This document shows, piece after piece, positions 33,892 through 42,268 of a stretch of DNA of 64,000 bases. A model generated the notes under the pieces. That model searched no databases and was not told where the DNA came from. It saw only the letters and a list, made by a program, of their open reading frames with translations. The position numbers were made by a program, and so were the translations under genes. Source of the DNA: DASUNP01 sp035249305. Lineage in GTDB: Bacteria; Acidobacteriota; Blastocatellia; UBA7656. The stretch covers positions 1 through 64,000 of the forward strand of contig DATFGQ010000037.1 in assembly GCA_035249305.1 (NCBI GenBank), written 5' to 3'. Every line of letters begins with the position of its first letter. Within the stretch, counting starts at the first letter, position 1.

Positions 33892-35370
33892 ATGAAGCAA
33901 AGACTTAGCTCAATTTTGCTAGTGCTAGTACTGGGACTTGTGTCCTTGCAGCCGCAGACCGGCTTGTCTTCCGAAGATCCGCAACAGGTAGAGCTATCAA
34001 TAAGAGGCGCTGCCCAAGCCATTTCCGGCAACTCGGTGCTGTGGGTCCGCAATCTAAGTACTCAGAGCGCCAGGATTGATATAGACGGTGATTCAATCTC
34101 CGCTCAAAGCTCTTCACACGAAATCGAATCAATCGGCGGCGGTATGACCGTGCGGCTTGGTCAAAGCTTGCCTGCAACTCACGGCGGTGACCTGCTCATC
34201 CGCAGCAATCAACAGATCGCCGCGATTGTCGCGTCTGATGATTTACCTATCAACAGCTCAGAGTTTTACCATCCTGAGCTAAGCCCGAGCAACATAAGTC
34301 CCTGCTCAATCAAATGGGTCGGCGAGCTTCGGGAGATAGGTAAGACGAAGGCCAACCTGCTTAAGGCTAACAGGGCCGGGTACGCGCCTGCCGCCGAATG
34401 GCAGCCTGAGGCTAATAGAAGGTATGCGATCGACGTGGGAGTATACCTCGCCAAGGCCAACACCTCTGTTGAAATCAGACTTATCAGCAGAACCGGTCAG
34501 GTGATGAAGTCAATGACATTGACAGGCTCTACTGCGTTATTTTGGCGCGGCGGATTAGGAGAGTTCATCAGCGGCACGGATGAGTTCCCGAGCCATGCCG
34601 AAATAAGCGTGCTGGCGGGTAAAGCGCAAGGATTCCTTTCCAGTACAGATGTAGAGTCTGGTGAATATGCTATCGTCCCGGTAAGCCGAAAAGGAAAGAA
34701 CGACGGCATACAGGCTTTCATTCAAGGAAACCCCGGAGGCACAGCCTTCTTCCTGGGTGGCCTTCTTCACTGTAAAGGTCAAACATACTCCTACATTGTC
34801 AGCGGCGCTCCGCCAAACACTTGCGGCACGCTGCAAATTAGGCGCAATGGCGTTGATGAAGTTACTCCCGGCTGGCTCTGTACTAATTCTAATGGGGCCG
34901 GGAGTAAAGGCCCCTGGACCGTATCAACAGACCAAACCGGCGAGAATATCTCCATCGCATGGCCTGACGGCACTGGAACCAACACCATTGTGAGGGCAGT
35001 CGATAATTTTAGCGCGCCAACTGTAACGACTAGCCAGAGCGGAGGGGTTGGTGTTCCTATACCTACCGATTTCAGTGGATCGGCTACGGACGTTCAGTGG
35101 GGTTCGGGGTTCGGCTCATGGACAATAGCGCGGGTGACTTTCAAAAATGTAACGACCGGCCAGTATTGGAATGGGTCGTCCTACGGCTCCTCTTCATCGG
35201 GAAACTTCACCGGCACTTTCTTTCCTCCTAGTGGGTTCAGCCTCACCTGGTCATCTACTCCGCCTCCTCGATCTGCTCACAATAACTCCGACACTTACCG
35301 GTGGTGTGTGGCAATTAATGATAACTGCGTGCAAGGCGAAAAATGCATCGACTTTATAGGACCACGCTAA
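33892..35370 (+). CDS. Exported protein of unknown function
   Basis: This is a 492-residue protein with a signal peptide (residues 1-26, LVLGLVSLQPQTGLS). The N-terminal part resembles an Ig-like adhesive domain (LWVRNLSTQSARIDIDGDS). The middle has beta-rich segments with isolated cysteines, and the C-terminus is Ser/Gly/Thr-rich (NGSSYGSSSSGNFTGTFFPP) and ends with a Cys-rich tail (WCVAINDNCVQGEKC). I do not recognise the family. AAGGAG precedes ATG 33892. GC content and codon use are lower than in neighbours, suggesting recent acquisition or a fast-evolving surface protein. Confidence 0.65.
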   Translation: MKQRLSSILLVLVLGLVSLQPQTGLSSEDPQQVELSIRGAAQAISGNSVLWVRNLSTQSARIDIDGDSISAQSSSHEIESIGGGMTVRLGQSLPATHGGDLLIRSNQQIAAIVASDDLPINSSEFYHPELSPSNISPCSIKWVGELREIGKTKANLLKANRAGYAPAAEWQPEANRRYAIDVGVYLAKANTSVEIRLISRTGQVMKSMTLTGSTALFWRGGLGEFISGTDEFPSHAEISVLAGKAQGFLSSTDVESGEYAIVPVSRKGKNDGIQAFIQGNPGGTAFFLGGLLHCKGQTYSYIVSGAPPNTCGTLQIRRNGVDEVTPGWLCTNSNGAGSKGPWTVSTDQTGENISIAWPDGTGTNTIVRAVDNFSAPTVTTSQSGGVGVPIPTDFSGSATDVQWGSGFGSWTIARVTFKNVTTGQYWNGSSYGSSSSGNFTGTFFPPSGFSLTWSSTPPPRSAHNNSDTYRWCVAINDNCVQGEKCIDFIGPR

Positions 35371-35381
35371 CGTCAGGTCTA

Positions 35382-35410
35382 GCTATCGCCGCCGCCCCAG
35401 CGGCGATAGC
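35382..35410 (+). terminator. Strong hairpin after the exported protein gene
   Basis: A perfect 10-bp stem, GCTATCGCCG and CGGCGATAGC, with a 9-base loop lies 11 bases after the stop codon. The following T tract is poor (TTCTGTC), so it may act as a processing or stabilising hairpin rather than an efficient terminator. Confidence 0.5.
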
Positions 35411-35554
35411 TTCTGTCGAATAGCATTTGTGGTTCTGTCTTATACATATACCTTCAGTACCGAGAATGTCTCTATCGGCGTCTATCCTCTTAGGAAGAGA
35501 TTTTCTACCGACAGGGGGCGCAACCTGCGCTTTTTATGTTAAATTATCTGGGTT

Positions 35555-36124
35555 ATGAAAAAAGTTTTTAGGACGTTTTACATCTTACCCATTCTGTTAA
35601 TGGTCTTGGTGGCGGCCTGTTCCGCGCCGGATGAACCGGATTCAACGAATAATAATACCGCCGCTTCCGATCAACAGAACGGGCCTCAGGTATCAAACGT
35701 CAGCGCGCCGCCCGCGGCGACCGACCCCGTGCCGCCGCTGACGCTGCCGACTTCAAAACTGCCCGACCCGACGGCCGCCAACGGCGCGGCCCCGACGCCG
35801 CCAGCTACGGGCAGCGTCCCGAAGCTGGTCGTGCCGAAGACGACGATAGATTTCGGCAAGCAGCCGAAGGAGAAGTCACTCGCGCGGACGTTCGTCATAA
35901 AGAATGGCGGCACCGCCGAACTGAAGATCGACGCCGTCGAGCCTAGCTGAGGGTGCACGGCTGTGGACTTCCCGAAAGTCCTCCCGCCTGGTAAGGCGGG
36001 CACGATAAAAGTAAAGGTAGATACGGGCAAGGTTGAAGGACCTCACACGAAATCGGTGACCATAAAGTCGAACGACCCGGCCAAGCCGAGCGTCAAGGTA
36101 GACATGAATTTCACCGTCAAATGA
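35555..36124 (+). CDS. DUF1573 lipoprotein with in-frame UGA at a conserved Cys position
   Basis: The first frame gives 131 residues, ending at TGA 35948-35950. Reading through it, the same frame continues for 57 more codons to a TGA at 36122-36124. A lipobox LVAAC is at about 17-22, followed by a Pro/Thr-rich linker (about 30-90). The DUF1573 domain begins PKTTIDFGKQPKEKSLARTF. The family pattern near the break is Pro-Ser-Cys-Gly-Cys-Thr; here it reads Pro-Ser-UGA-Gly-Cys-Thr. Downstream, AVDFPKVLPPGKAGTIKVKV and VTIKSNDPAKPSVKV match the family. The UGA thus stands exactly at the first conserved Cys codon. It could be selenocysteine, a new nonsense mutation, or a base error. Confidence 0.8.
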
Positions 36125-36130
36125 CGGGAG

Positions 36131-37357
36131 ATGCGAGCGCGCCCCTTTATGCTCGAAAACGAGATCGAATATAAACACCTGCTCTCAAGGGTGGGCCGCT
36201 TGATGCGGCCCAACGCCATCCGCAAGCTGACGCAGATGCTCGGCCGCAGCGACATAATCTCTCTGGCCGCGGGAGCGCCGAGCGCCGAGACGTTCCCCAT
36301 AGAAGAGATGGCCGAGATCGCCTCCCGCGTGATACGCGAGCGGGGCGCGTTCACGCTCCAGTACGGCCCGACGCGCGGCCAGGGCAAGCTGGTCGAGGCC
36401 GTCGTCGACATCATGCAGAAGCGCGGCGTAGAGCGCGCCCGCCCTCAAGACGTAGTGATGACCACGGGCTCTCAGCAGGGGCTTGACCTCGCGGCGCGGG
36501 TCATTCTCGATCCGGGCGACATCGCCATGGTCGAGCTGCCCAGCTACATCGGCGGGATCATCGCGCTCCACAACGCGCAGGCGGATATGGTTGGCGTCCG
36601 CCAGGACGACGGCGGCATAGACATAGCCGACCTCCGCGAGAAGATCGAACGAGCGCGCTCGGAAGGGCGTCGCGTCAAATGCGTCTACACGATCACGAAC
36701 TTTCAGAACCCCTCGGGCGTGTCGCTTGAGCCGGAGCGCCGCCAGCAGCTCGTCGAAGTCGCCGACGAGTATGACCTGCTCATTATAGAAGACGATCCTT
36801 ACTACGAGCTTTACTTCACAAGCGAGGCGGAGCTGCGCGCGCCGCTCGTCGCGCTGAGCCCGGCGCGCGTGATCTACCTGAGCAGCTTCTCGAAAGTGCT
36901 CGCGCCCGGCGTCCGCACCGCCTGGGTCTACGCGCCCGAACCCATAGCCACGAAGATCGAGCTTGCGAAAGAGGGCGCGGACCTTTCGTCGAGCGTGTTA
37001 GACCAGGCGATAGTCAGCGAGGCCCTGCGCACGGGGTTGATTGAGCGCCGTCTGCCCGAGATTCGCAAGTTCTATGAGGTGCGCTGCCGCGCTATGCTCG
37101 ACGCGCTCGAAGAGTGCGCACCGAAAGGCGCGCGGTGGACGCGGCCCTCGGGCGGCTTCTTCATACTCCTTGAGCTCGACGGCGACGTAGACGCAACGGA
37201 AGTGCTGCCCGCCGCCATCGAGAACGGCGTCGCCTTCGTGCCCGGCCAGCCATTCTTCGTCGACGACGCGGGCAAAAACACCCTGCGCCTCGCCTACTCT
37301 AAAGAGACGCCTGAAAAGATAGTCGAAGGCGTCGCCCGGCTCTGCCGCCTGCTGTAG
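36131..37357 (+). CDS. PLP-dependent class I aminotransferase (LysN/2-aminoadipate-like)
   Basis: This 408-residue enzyme belongs to the family related to 2-aminoadipate aminotransferase and the aminotransferase half of MocR proteins. ISLAAGAPSAETFP, the GPTRGQGKLVEAV segment, TTGSQQGLDLAARVIL and CVYTITNFQNPSGVSLEPERR are signatures. The PLP lysine is in IYLSSFSKVLAPGVRTAWV, and the Asp stacking on PLP is in LLIIEDDPYYELYF. The amino-donor specificity cannot be read. Start ATG 36131 has the GGGAG immediately before it, so the ATG at 36149 is possible. It lies 6 bases after the read-through end of the DUF1573 gene. Confidence 0.9.
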   Translation: MRARPFMLENEIEYKHLLSRVGRLMRPNAIRKLTQMLGRSDIISLAAGAPSAETFPIEEMAEIASRVIRERGAFTLQYGPTRGQGKLVEAVVDIMQKRGVERARPQDVVMTTGSQQGLDLAARVILDPGDIAMVELPSYIGGIIALHNAQADMVGVRQDDGGIDIADLREKIERARSEGRRVKCVYTITNFQNPSGVSLEPERRQQLVEVADEYDLLIIEDDPYYELYFTSEAELRAPLVALSPARVIYLSSFSKVLAPGVRTAWVYAPEPIATKIELAKEGADLSSSVLDQAIVSEALRTGLIERRLPEIRKFYEVRCRAMLDALEECAPKGARWTRPSGGFFILLELDGDVDATEVLPAAIENGVAFVPGQPFFVDDAGKNTLRLAYSKETPEKIVEGVARLCRLL

Positions 37358-37366
37358 CCTAACGCG

Positions 37367-37927
37367 ATGGCTGAAATCTACGTTAGCACCGACATCGAAA
37401 CCGACGGGCCAGTGCCGGGTCTGAATTCCATGCTCAGCTTCGGGTCGGCCGCGTTCCTTGCCGACAAGACCCTGATCGGCACTTTCTCGGCCAACCTCGA
37501 AACGCTGCCCGGCGCTACGGGCCGCCCCGAAACGATGCGGTGGTGGGAGACGCAACCCGAAGCATGGGAAGCGAGCCGCCGTAACCCGCAGCCGCCCGAA
37601 ATTGTAATGCCCGAGTACGTCGCGTGGCTGAAGGGGCTGCCGGGCGTCCCCGTCTTCGTAGGCTACCCGGCGGCGTTCGATTTCATGTTCGTCACTTACT
37701 ACCTCTACCGCTTCGCGGGCGAAAGCCCGTTTCAATACTTCGCGCTCGACATAAAGAGCTACGCCATGGCCTTAATGAAGGTCGACTTCCTGAACGTCGT
37801 CAAAAGCAACATGCCGAGGCGCTGGTTCGACGACCTGCCATACACGCACGTGGCCCTGGACGACGCAATCTCGCAGGGCGCTCTGTTCTGCAACATGCTC
37901 GCGGAGAATCTCAAATCTGAAGAGTGA
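37367..37927 (+). CDS. DEDDh-family 3'-5' exonuclease-like protein
   Basis: This 186-residue protein has the metal-binding residues of the RNase T/DnaQ superfamily: STDIETDGPVPG (Asp-x-Glu), VFVGYPAAFDFMFVTYYL (second Asp), and THVALDDAISQG (His four residues before the last Asp, the DEDDh form). The core fold is complete. The target, RNA or DNA, is unknown. It lies 9 bases after the aminotransferase gene, and the DinB and RidA genes follow at similar short distances, so these four are probably one transcript. Confidence 0.8.
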   Translation: MAEIYVSTDIETDGPVPGLNSMLSFGSAAFLADKTLIGTFSANLETLPGATGRPETMRWWETQPEAWEASRRNPQPPEIVMPEYVAWLKGLPGVPVFVGYPAAFDFMFVTYYLYRFAGESPFQYFALDIKSYAMALMKVDFLNVVKSNMPRRWFDDLPYTHVALDDAISQGALFCNMLAENLKSEE

Positions 37928-37946
37928 TTCGATCGAGAGGCGATTT

Positions 37947-38414
37947 ATGGAAACAAGCGAAATGATGCTCCGCCTTTTCAAGTACAACGAATGGGCGAAC
38001 CGGCGCGCGATCGATTCTCTAAAAGAACCCGCCAATCAAAGCGCCAAAGCCGTGCGCGCGCTCGCGCATCTGCTGATAGCCGAAAAGACATGGCTCGCGC
38101 GCATGCTAACGAACCAGGATTCGACCGGCTTCGACTTCTGGCAAGGATCGACTCTCGAAGAGTGCGAGCAACTGGCAGAAGAGGTGTCGAAAGAGTTCGC
38201 AGAGTTTCTTGACGGCCTCACCGATCAGAGGCTCGACCAGGTAGCCACGTACAAAAACAGCAAAGGGGTCGAGTACCAGACTTCTTACCGCGACATACTC
38301 CAACACGTGTTGATGCATTCGGCGTATCACCGCGGGCAGGTGGCGATGGCCGTGCGCGCCGAAGACGGCACGCCGCCTTACACCGATTACATCGCGTTCG
38401 TCCGCGAAAACTGA
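37947..38414 (+). CDS. DinB-family protein
   Basis: This 155-residue four-helix-bundle protein of the DinB/YfiT group has three metal-binding histidines visible in HLLIAEKTWLARML and HVLMHSAYHRGQVAMAVR. Many members are thiol-dependent transferases or stress proteins of unknown substrate. GAGAGGCG lies upstream of ATG 37947. It sits 19 bases after the exonuclease gene and 20 bases before ridA. Confidence 0.88.
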   Translation: METSEMMLRLFKYNEWANRRAIDSLKEPANQSAKAVRALAHLLIAEKTWLARMLTNQDSTGFDFWQGSTLEECEQLAEEVSKEFAEFLDGLTDQRLDQVATYKNSKGVEYQTSYRDILQHVLMHSAYHRGQVAMAVRAEDGTPPYTDYIAFVREN

Positions 38415-38434
38415 CCGTGAGGTGAATTCAGAGC

Positions 38435-38821
38435 ATGGAGATAAAGAAGATCCTGACCGCTAACGCCCCGCGGCCGGCCGGCCACTACTCTCAGGCCGTC
38501 GTCTACAACGGGCTCGTCTTTGTCGCGGGCCAGCTCTCGATCGATCCCAAGACGGGCGAGCAGAAGATCGGCACGATCGAAGAGCAGACCGAGCTCGCCT
38601 TGAGCAACGTCGCAGAGATTCTCAAGGCGGCCAACAGCGATCTGAGCCGCGTCTTGAAGATGACCGTCTATGTCGCCGATATCAAGCTCTGGGACGCGGT
38701 CAACTCGGTCTACGCGCGCGTGATGGGTGAGCACCGCCCCGCCCGCGCGGTCATCCCGACGGGTGAGCTACATCACGGCTTTTTGATAGAGATAGACGCC
38801 GTGGCCGCGACGCGCGATTAA
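38435..38821 (+). CDS. ridA: RidA-family enamine/imine deaminase
   Basis: This is a 128-residue protein, the usual length for RidA (YjgF/YER057c/UK114), which hydrolyses reactive 2-aminoacrylate and similar enamines produced by PLP enzymes. Motifs are RPAGHYSQAVVYNGLVFVAGQ at the N-terminus and ARAVIPTGELHHGFLIEIDAVA with the substrate-binding Arg in RPARA. Its presence in the same transcript as a PLP aminotransferase fits the detoxifying role. Confidence 0.93.
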   Translation: MEIKKILTANAPRPAGHYSQAVVYNGLVFVAGQLSIDPKTGEQKIGTIEEQTELALSNVAEILKAANSDLSRVLKMTVYVADIKLWDAVNSVYARVMGEHRPARAVIPTGELHHGFLIEIDAVAATRD

Positions 38822-39052
38822 AGCAGGGCCTCTTCAATTTGGCGCACCCGTTACACCAATTAGTGTAGAAACTCGGACCGGCGCGCGAGTAAACCAAAGG
38901 CGACTCACTCTTCGCTAAATTCATTTCCCTTTCAATAGAACAGTTTGGCCGTGGCGTGGTCGATCGCATCGTCAACTGCGGCTAGCGGCATATCTATTGC
39001 TCGGAAGCTGGCGTCTAGCAAGACTTTAAAAAGTTTGACAAAGGAATGGGTT

Positions 39053-40984
39053 ATGAAACTCTCTCTCCCCGCAACCCTCATGCTGCTCGTGCTGGCCGCA
39101 ATCTTGTTAGCTCCCATCACACTTGCGCAGACGGCAGAGACAAACACACCTGACACGGCCGACGGCGAAGATGACGCCCCGGTAGAACGAGTCGCGCGAA
39201 TAACTTTTATCGAAGGCGACGCGTCGTTTCTCAGAGCCGGGACGAATGAGTGGACATCCGTCGCGGAGAACTTGCCGCTCTTCACGGGCGATCAGGTCTA
39301 CACCGGCCGTGGCGCGCGCGCCGAGATACAGTTGTCGCGCGGAAACTACATACGGCTGAGCGAGCACACGGCGCTTACGATCACAGAGCTTTCGCACACT
39401 GCCGCTCAGTTCGAGGTGACGGAAGGGACCGCGCTCATCCGCCTTGAGAGATTCGGGACGGCCTTCGCAAGGTTCGAAGTCGACACGCCCAACGCGGCGC
39501 TCACCCTGGAACAGGACGGCTTCTACAGAGTAAACGTGCGCGGCGACCACGAGTCCGAAGTGATAACCAGGCAAGGCGCGGTCGAGGTCGCGACCGCGGA
39601 CGGCAGCTTCAAAGTGCGCGAAGGGCACAGGCTCGTCATAGACACTTCGACGGGCAGGCTTGAGATAGCCGTCGACAACTCGCTAGACAACTGGGACCAG
39701 TGGAGCACGGACCGCGACCGCGCCGTCGATCGCGGCATCAACGTGGGCCAGGTGATACAGGGCGCGGCGACTGTGCTCAACCTCGTCTTCAGTCGCGAAT
39801 CGGAGAACAACTGCTTTTACGGCGCGAGCGAGCTCGGCGATTATGGCTCGTGGGTCAGCGACGACAACTATGGCCATTGCTGGGTGCCGCGCGTCGCCGC
39901 CGGGTGGGCGCCGTACCGCCACGGGCAGTGGCTGTGGGTCCCGCGCGCGGGCTGGACCTGGCTTTCGAGCGAACCGTGGGGCTGGGCTCCTTATCATTAC
40001 GGCCGCTGGGCATTCATCCCGCGCTACGGCTGGGCGTGGGCGCCGGGCATAGGCTCGCGCTACAGCTACGCTCACTCTTACTACCAGTGGCGGCCGGCGC
40101 TGGTTCACTTTTTCAACTCGCGCACGCCCAACGGCGACTACGTCGGCTGGTACCCGCTCACGCCGGGCGAGCGGTGGCGCAGGCCCGACCGCAGCAGAGA
40201 CAACGACCACGACCATCTCAGATACCCGACGGCTCGCGACGGAGCGCGCCGGCCTCAACAGCGCGAAGGGCTGACCGTGATACACGTCGACGGGTTCGCC
40301 AGACCCGACAGGTCGAAGTTGCGCCCGGCGGCGCCCGACCGCGATCTGAACACATGGATAGGCAACGGCGCGCGCCCCGGCCTGCCCGAGATCGCGCCGA
40401 CACAGAGGGTGGTCGCCCCCGTCTGGAACCGAAAGGGCAACGATAAGCTAAAAGCTATCGCGCCGCCTGCCGAAGTCATCAACCGGCCGGTGGTGACTCG
40501 CAACCGCCCGGTCGACGCGGAGATCGTCAACGCGGCCCCGCGCGAGCGGCGGCTGATCGTCCCTCCAAGGCAGAGAGATTCCTTCCACATGCCGTCTCGC
40601 GAAGAGCGCGGCGTCAACCACGACCACGAGCGCCGCCCGCCTCAAGAGAAGCGCGAGGCGAGCGGCCCCGAAACTGTCGGCGATGAAGCCGGCAGAAAGA
40701 GAGAGCGCCCTCGCCCCGACTTCATACCGGCGCCGAAGCCGACCCGCGATAATTCATCCGGTGATAGCAACGCCGAAGAGCGCCAGAAGAGACCGTCCGG
40801 CGAGCGGGTGCGCCCGCGCGACGACGAATCTTCTAAAGCGCGCCAGCATCAACCACAGCCTCGTCCCGAATACAGGGACCAGGGCAGCCAAGAGCGACGC
40901 CAGGAAAGACAGGAACAGAAACAGGAACGCCGCGAGGAGCGTCGCGAAGAGCGCAGCAGCGGAAAAAGGAATAAAGATAATTAA
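39053..40984 (+). CDS. Secreted FecR-domain protein with DUF6600-like W-rich repeats
   Basis: This is a 643-residue protein with a signal peptide (residues 1-25). The FecR domain is at about 45-205 (VARITFIEGDASFLRAGTNEW, GRGARAEIQLSRGNYIRLSEH, EGTALIRLERFG). A Trp/Tyr/Pro-rich DUF6600-type repeat region lies at about 275-370 (GHCWVPRVAAGWAPYRHGQW, EPWGWAPYHYGRWAFIP). From about 480 on the protein is disordered and highly charged, ending in Arg/Glu/Gln-rich repeats (ERRQERQEQKQERREE). Acidobacteria carry many paralogues of this architecture; the function is unknown. AAAGGA lies 8 bases before ATG 39053. Confidence 0.85.
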   Translation: MKLSLPATLMLLVLAAILLAPITLAQTAETNTPDTADGEDDAPVERVARITFIEGDASFLRAGTNEWTSVAENLPLFTGDQVYTGRGARAEIQLSRGNYIRLSEHTALTITELSHTAAQFEVTEGTALIRLERFGTAFARFEVDTPNAALTLEQDGFYRVNVRGDHESEVITRQGAVEVATADGSFKVREGHRLVIDTSTGRLEIAVDNSLDNWDQWSTDRDRAVDRGINVGQVIQGAATVLNLVFSRESENNCFYGASELGDYGSWVSDDNYGHCWVPRVAAGWAPYRHGQWLWVPRAGWTWLSSEPWGWAPYHYGRWAFIPRYGWAWAPGIGSRYSYAHSYYQWRPALVHFFNSRTPNGDYVGWYPLTPGERWRRPDRSRDNDHDHLRYPTARDGARRPQQREGLTVIHVDGFARPDRSKLRPAAPDRDLNTWIGNGARPGLPEIAPTQRVVAPVWNRKGNDKLKAIAPPAEVINRPVVTRNRPVDAEIVNAAPRERRLIVPPRQRDSFHMPSREERGVNHDHERRPPQEKREASGPETVGDEAGRKRERPRPDFIPAPKPTRDNSSGDSNAEERQKRPSGERVRPRDDESSKARQHQPQPRPEYRDQGSQERRQERQEQKQERREERREERSSGKRNKDN

Positions 40985-40987
40985 TTC

Positions 40988-41018
40988 GAAATCTCAGATT
41001 TCAGGTTTGAGATTTCAA
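40988..41018. repeat. Heptanucleotide tract (TCAGATT)n
   Basis: Units CGAAATC, TCAGATT, TCAGGTT, TGAGATT and TCAATTG run in near period 7, starting 3 bases after the stop of the FecR-domain gene. Confidence 0.6.
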
Positions 41019-41122
41019 TTGGTGGCGCGGACTGGGCGGATGTGAAGCGAATTTAAGTACGAACACCCCATCTGCTTCATCCTCCTTCGCTTGTCATCCG
41101 CCTGGTCGGCGCCACCAAAACA

Positions 41123-41197
41123 GTGCTGAGTGCTGAGTCCTGAGTGCTGAGTCCTGAGTGAGTGTATATAACTCGGCACTCAGCACCCAGGACTCAG
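41123..41197. repeat. Heptanucleotide tract (GTGCTGA)5 with inverted partner
   Basis: Five units of GTGCTGA/GTCCTGA (41123-41157) are followed by three units of the complementary type, GCACTCA, GCACCCA and GGACTCA (41176-41196). The two arms can pair, leaving a short AT-rich loop. It lies directly before the ribosome-site region of the VWFA gene. Confidence 0.8.
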
Positions 41198-41209
41198 TTG
41201 GGGGTGCTT

Positions 41210-42226
41210 ATGAAAGCGTCTAAAAGAGTCTCGCTATCAATAGCTCTCACGATCGCGCTTTTTGTCGCGGCGCTCTCGTCGGCGCAAGAGAAGACAGACG
41301 ACGTGCGATTGGCCGTCGACCTCGTCGTCATAGACGCGCAGGTCTATCAGCAGAAGACCGCCCGGATCGTCGGCAATCTCAAGAAAGAGGACTTCGTACT
41401 TTCAGAAGACGGCGCGAAGCAGCAGATAACTCACTTCAGCCAGGACACGCTGCCGCTGTCGGTCATCCTGATGGTGGACCGTGGCAGTTGCCTCGACCCT
41501 TTTAGCGAGAAAGTTCACCACGCCACGCTCGAAGCGATCAACCGCCTCAAGCCTAACGACGAAGTGGCATTGATGGCCTTCTCCGACGACGTAGAGATTC
41601 TCCAGGGGTTCACTCACGACAGGCGCAAGATAGCCCGCGCGCTCGACCGCATGCCCGGCCATAACGAGGAGGCAGGCCACTGCTACAACCTCGCCTTCCA
41701 CACGGCGGCTCACTACATGCGCCGCGCGGGCAATCCCGACGGCCGGCGCGTGATCATAGTCATAAGCACCGTCACCACCGCGTTCGACTGCCGCGGCGTT
41801 TCGGGCGACGAGATGCGTCAGGCGCTGTTGGAGTCCGGCACGGTAGTCTGCGGCGTCATCCCGAAGACGAAGGTTGGGCGGATGGAGAGCGGGGCCATGC
41901 GCGCCGCGACTGGCATAGGCGGCATGTTCGGAGTCAAGAAGACCAGCATCAACAAGCTGGCCGAAGAGACGGGCGGCGTGATCTTCAACGACAAGCCTGA
42001 AGAGATGGACCAGACTTTCAACAACCTCATAAGCCAGCTCCGCACGCGCTACAGCCTAGGGTTCGTCTCTACGAACACGAAGCGCGACGGGACCTTCCGC
42101 AAGCTCAAGTTAGAGGTCGCGCCCGCGCTCCAAAAGCAGGACGAGAGGCTGGTCGTCAAAACGCGGCGCGGCTACGTTGCGACAAAAGCCCCTGACGACA
42201 AGGTGGAAACGCTCCAACCAAAATAG
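41210..42226 (+). CDS. Secreted VWFA-related protein (Acidobacteria type)
   Basis: This is a 338-residue protein with a signal peptide (residues 1-25). It follows the VWFA-related family common in Acidobacteria: an N-terminal Ig-like part (VDLVVIDAQVYQQKTARIVGN, LKKEDFVLSEDGAKQQITHF) and a von Willebrand A domain (about 95-290). The MIDAS motif expected as DxSxS reads MVDRGSCLD, so metal-dependent ligand binding is probably weakened. FVSTNTKRDGTFRKLKLEVA is a further family block near the C-terminus. ATG 41210 is preferred; an upstream start would lie inside the heptamer tract. Confidence 0.85.
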   Translation: MKASKRVSLSIALTIALFVAALSSAQEKTDDVRLAVDLVVIDAQVYQQKTARIVGNLKKEDFVLSEDGAKQQITHFSQDTLPLSVILMVDRGSCLDPFSEKVHHATLEAINRLKPNDEVALMAFSDDVEILQGFTHDRRKIARALDRMPGHNEEAGHCYNLAFHTAAHYMRRAGNPDGRRVIIVISTVTTAFDCRGVSGDEMRQALLESGTVVCGVIPKTKVGRMESGAMRAATGIGGMFGVKKTSINKLAEETGGVIFNDKPEEMDQTFNNLISQLRTRYSLGFVSTNTKRDGTFRKLKLEVAPALQKQDERLVVKTRRGYVATKAPDDKVETLQPK

Positions 42227-42268
42227 AGGCCGAAAACTCAAGAACAGATTTACGACTAAGGAGAACGT

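Noticed and set aside
41123..41197. CRISPR-like array of short repeats
   Set aside because: Units are contiguous 7-mers without spacers, and no cas genes are in the window.
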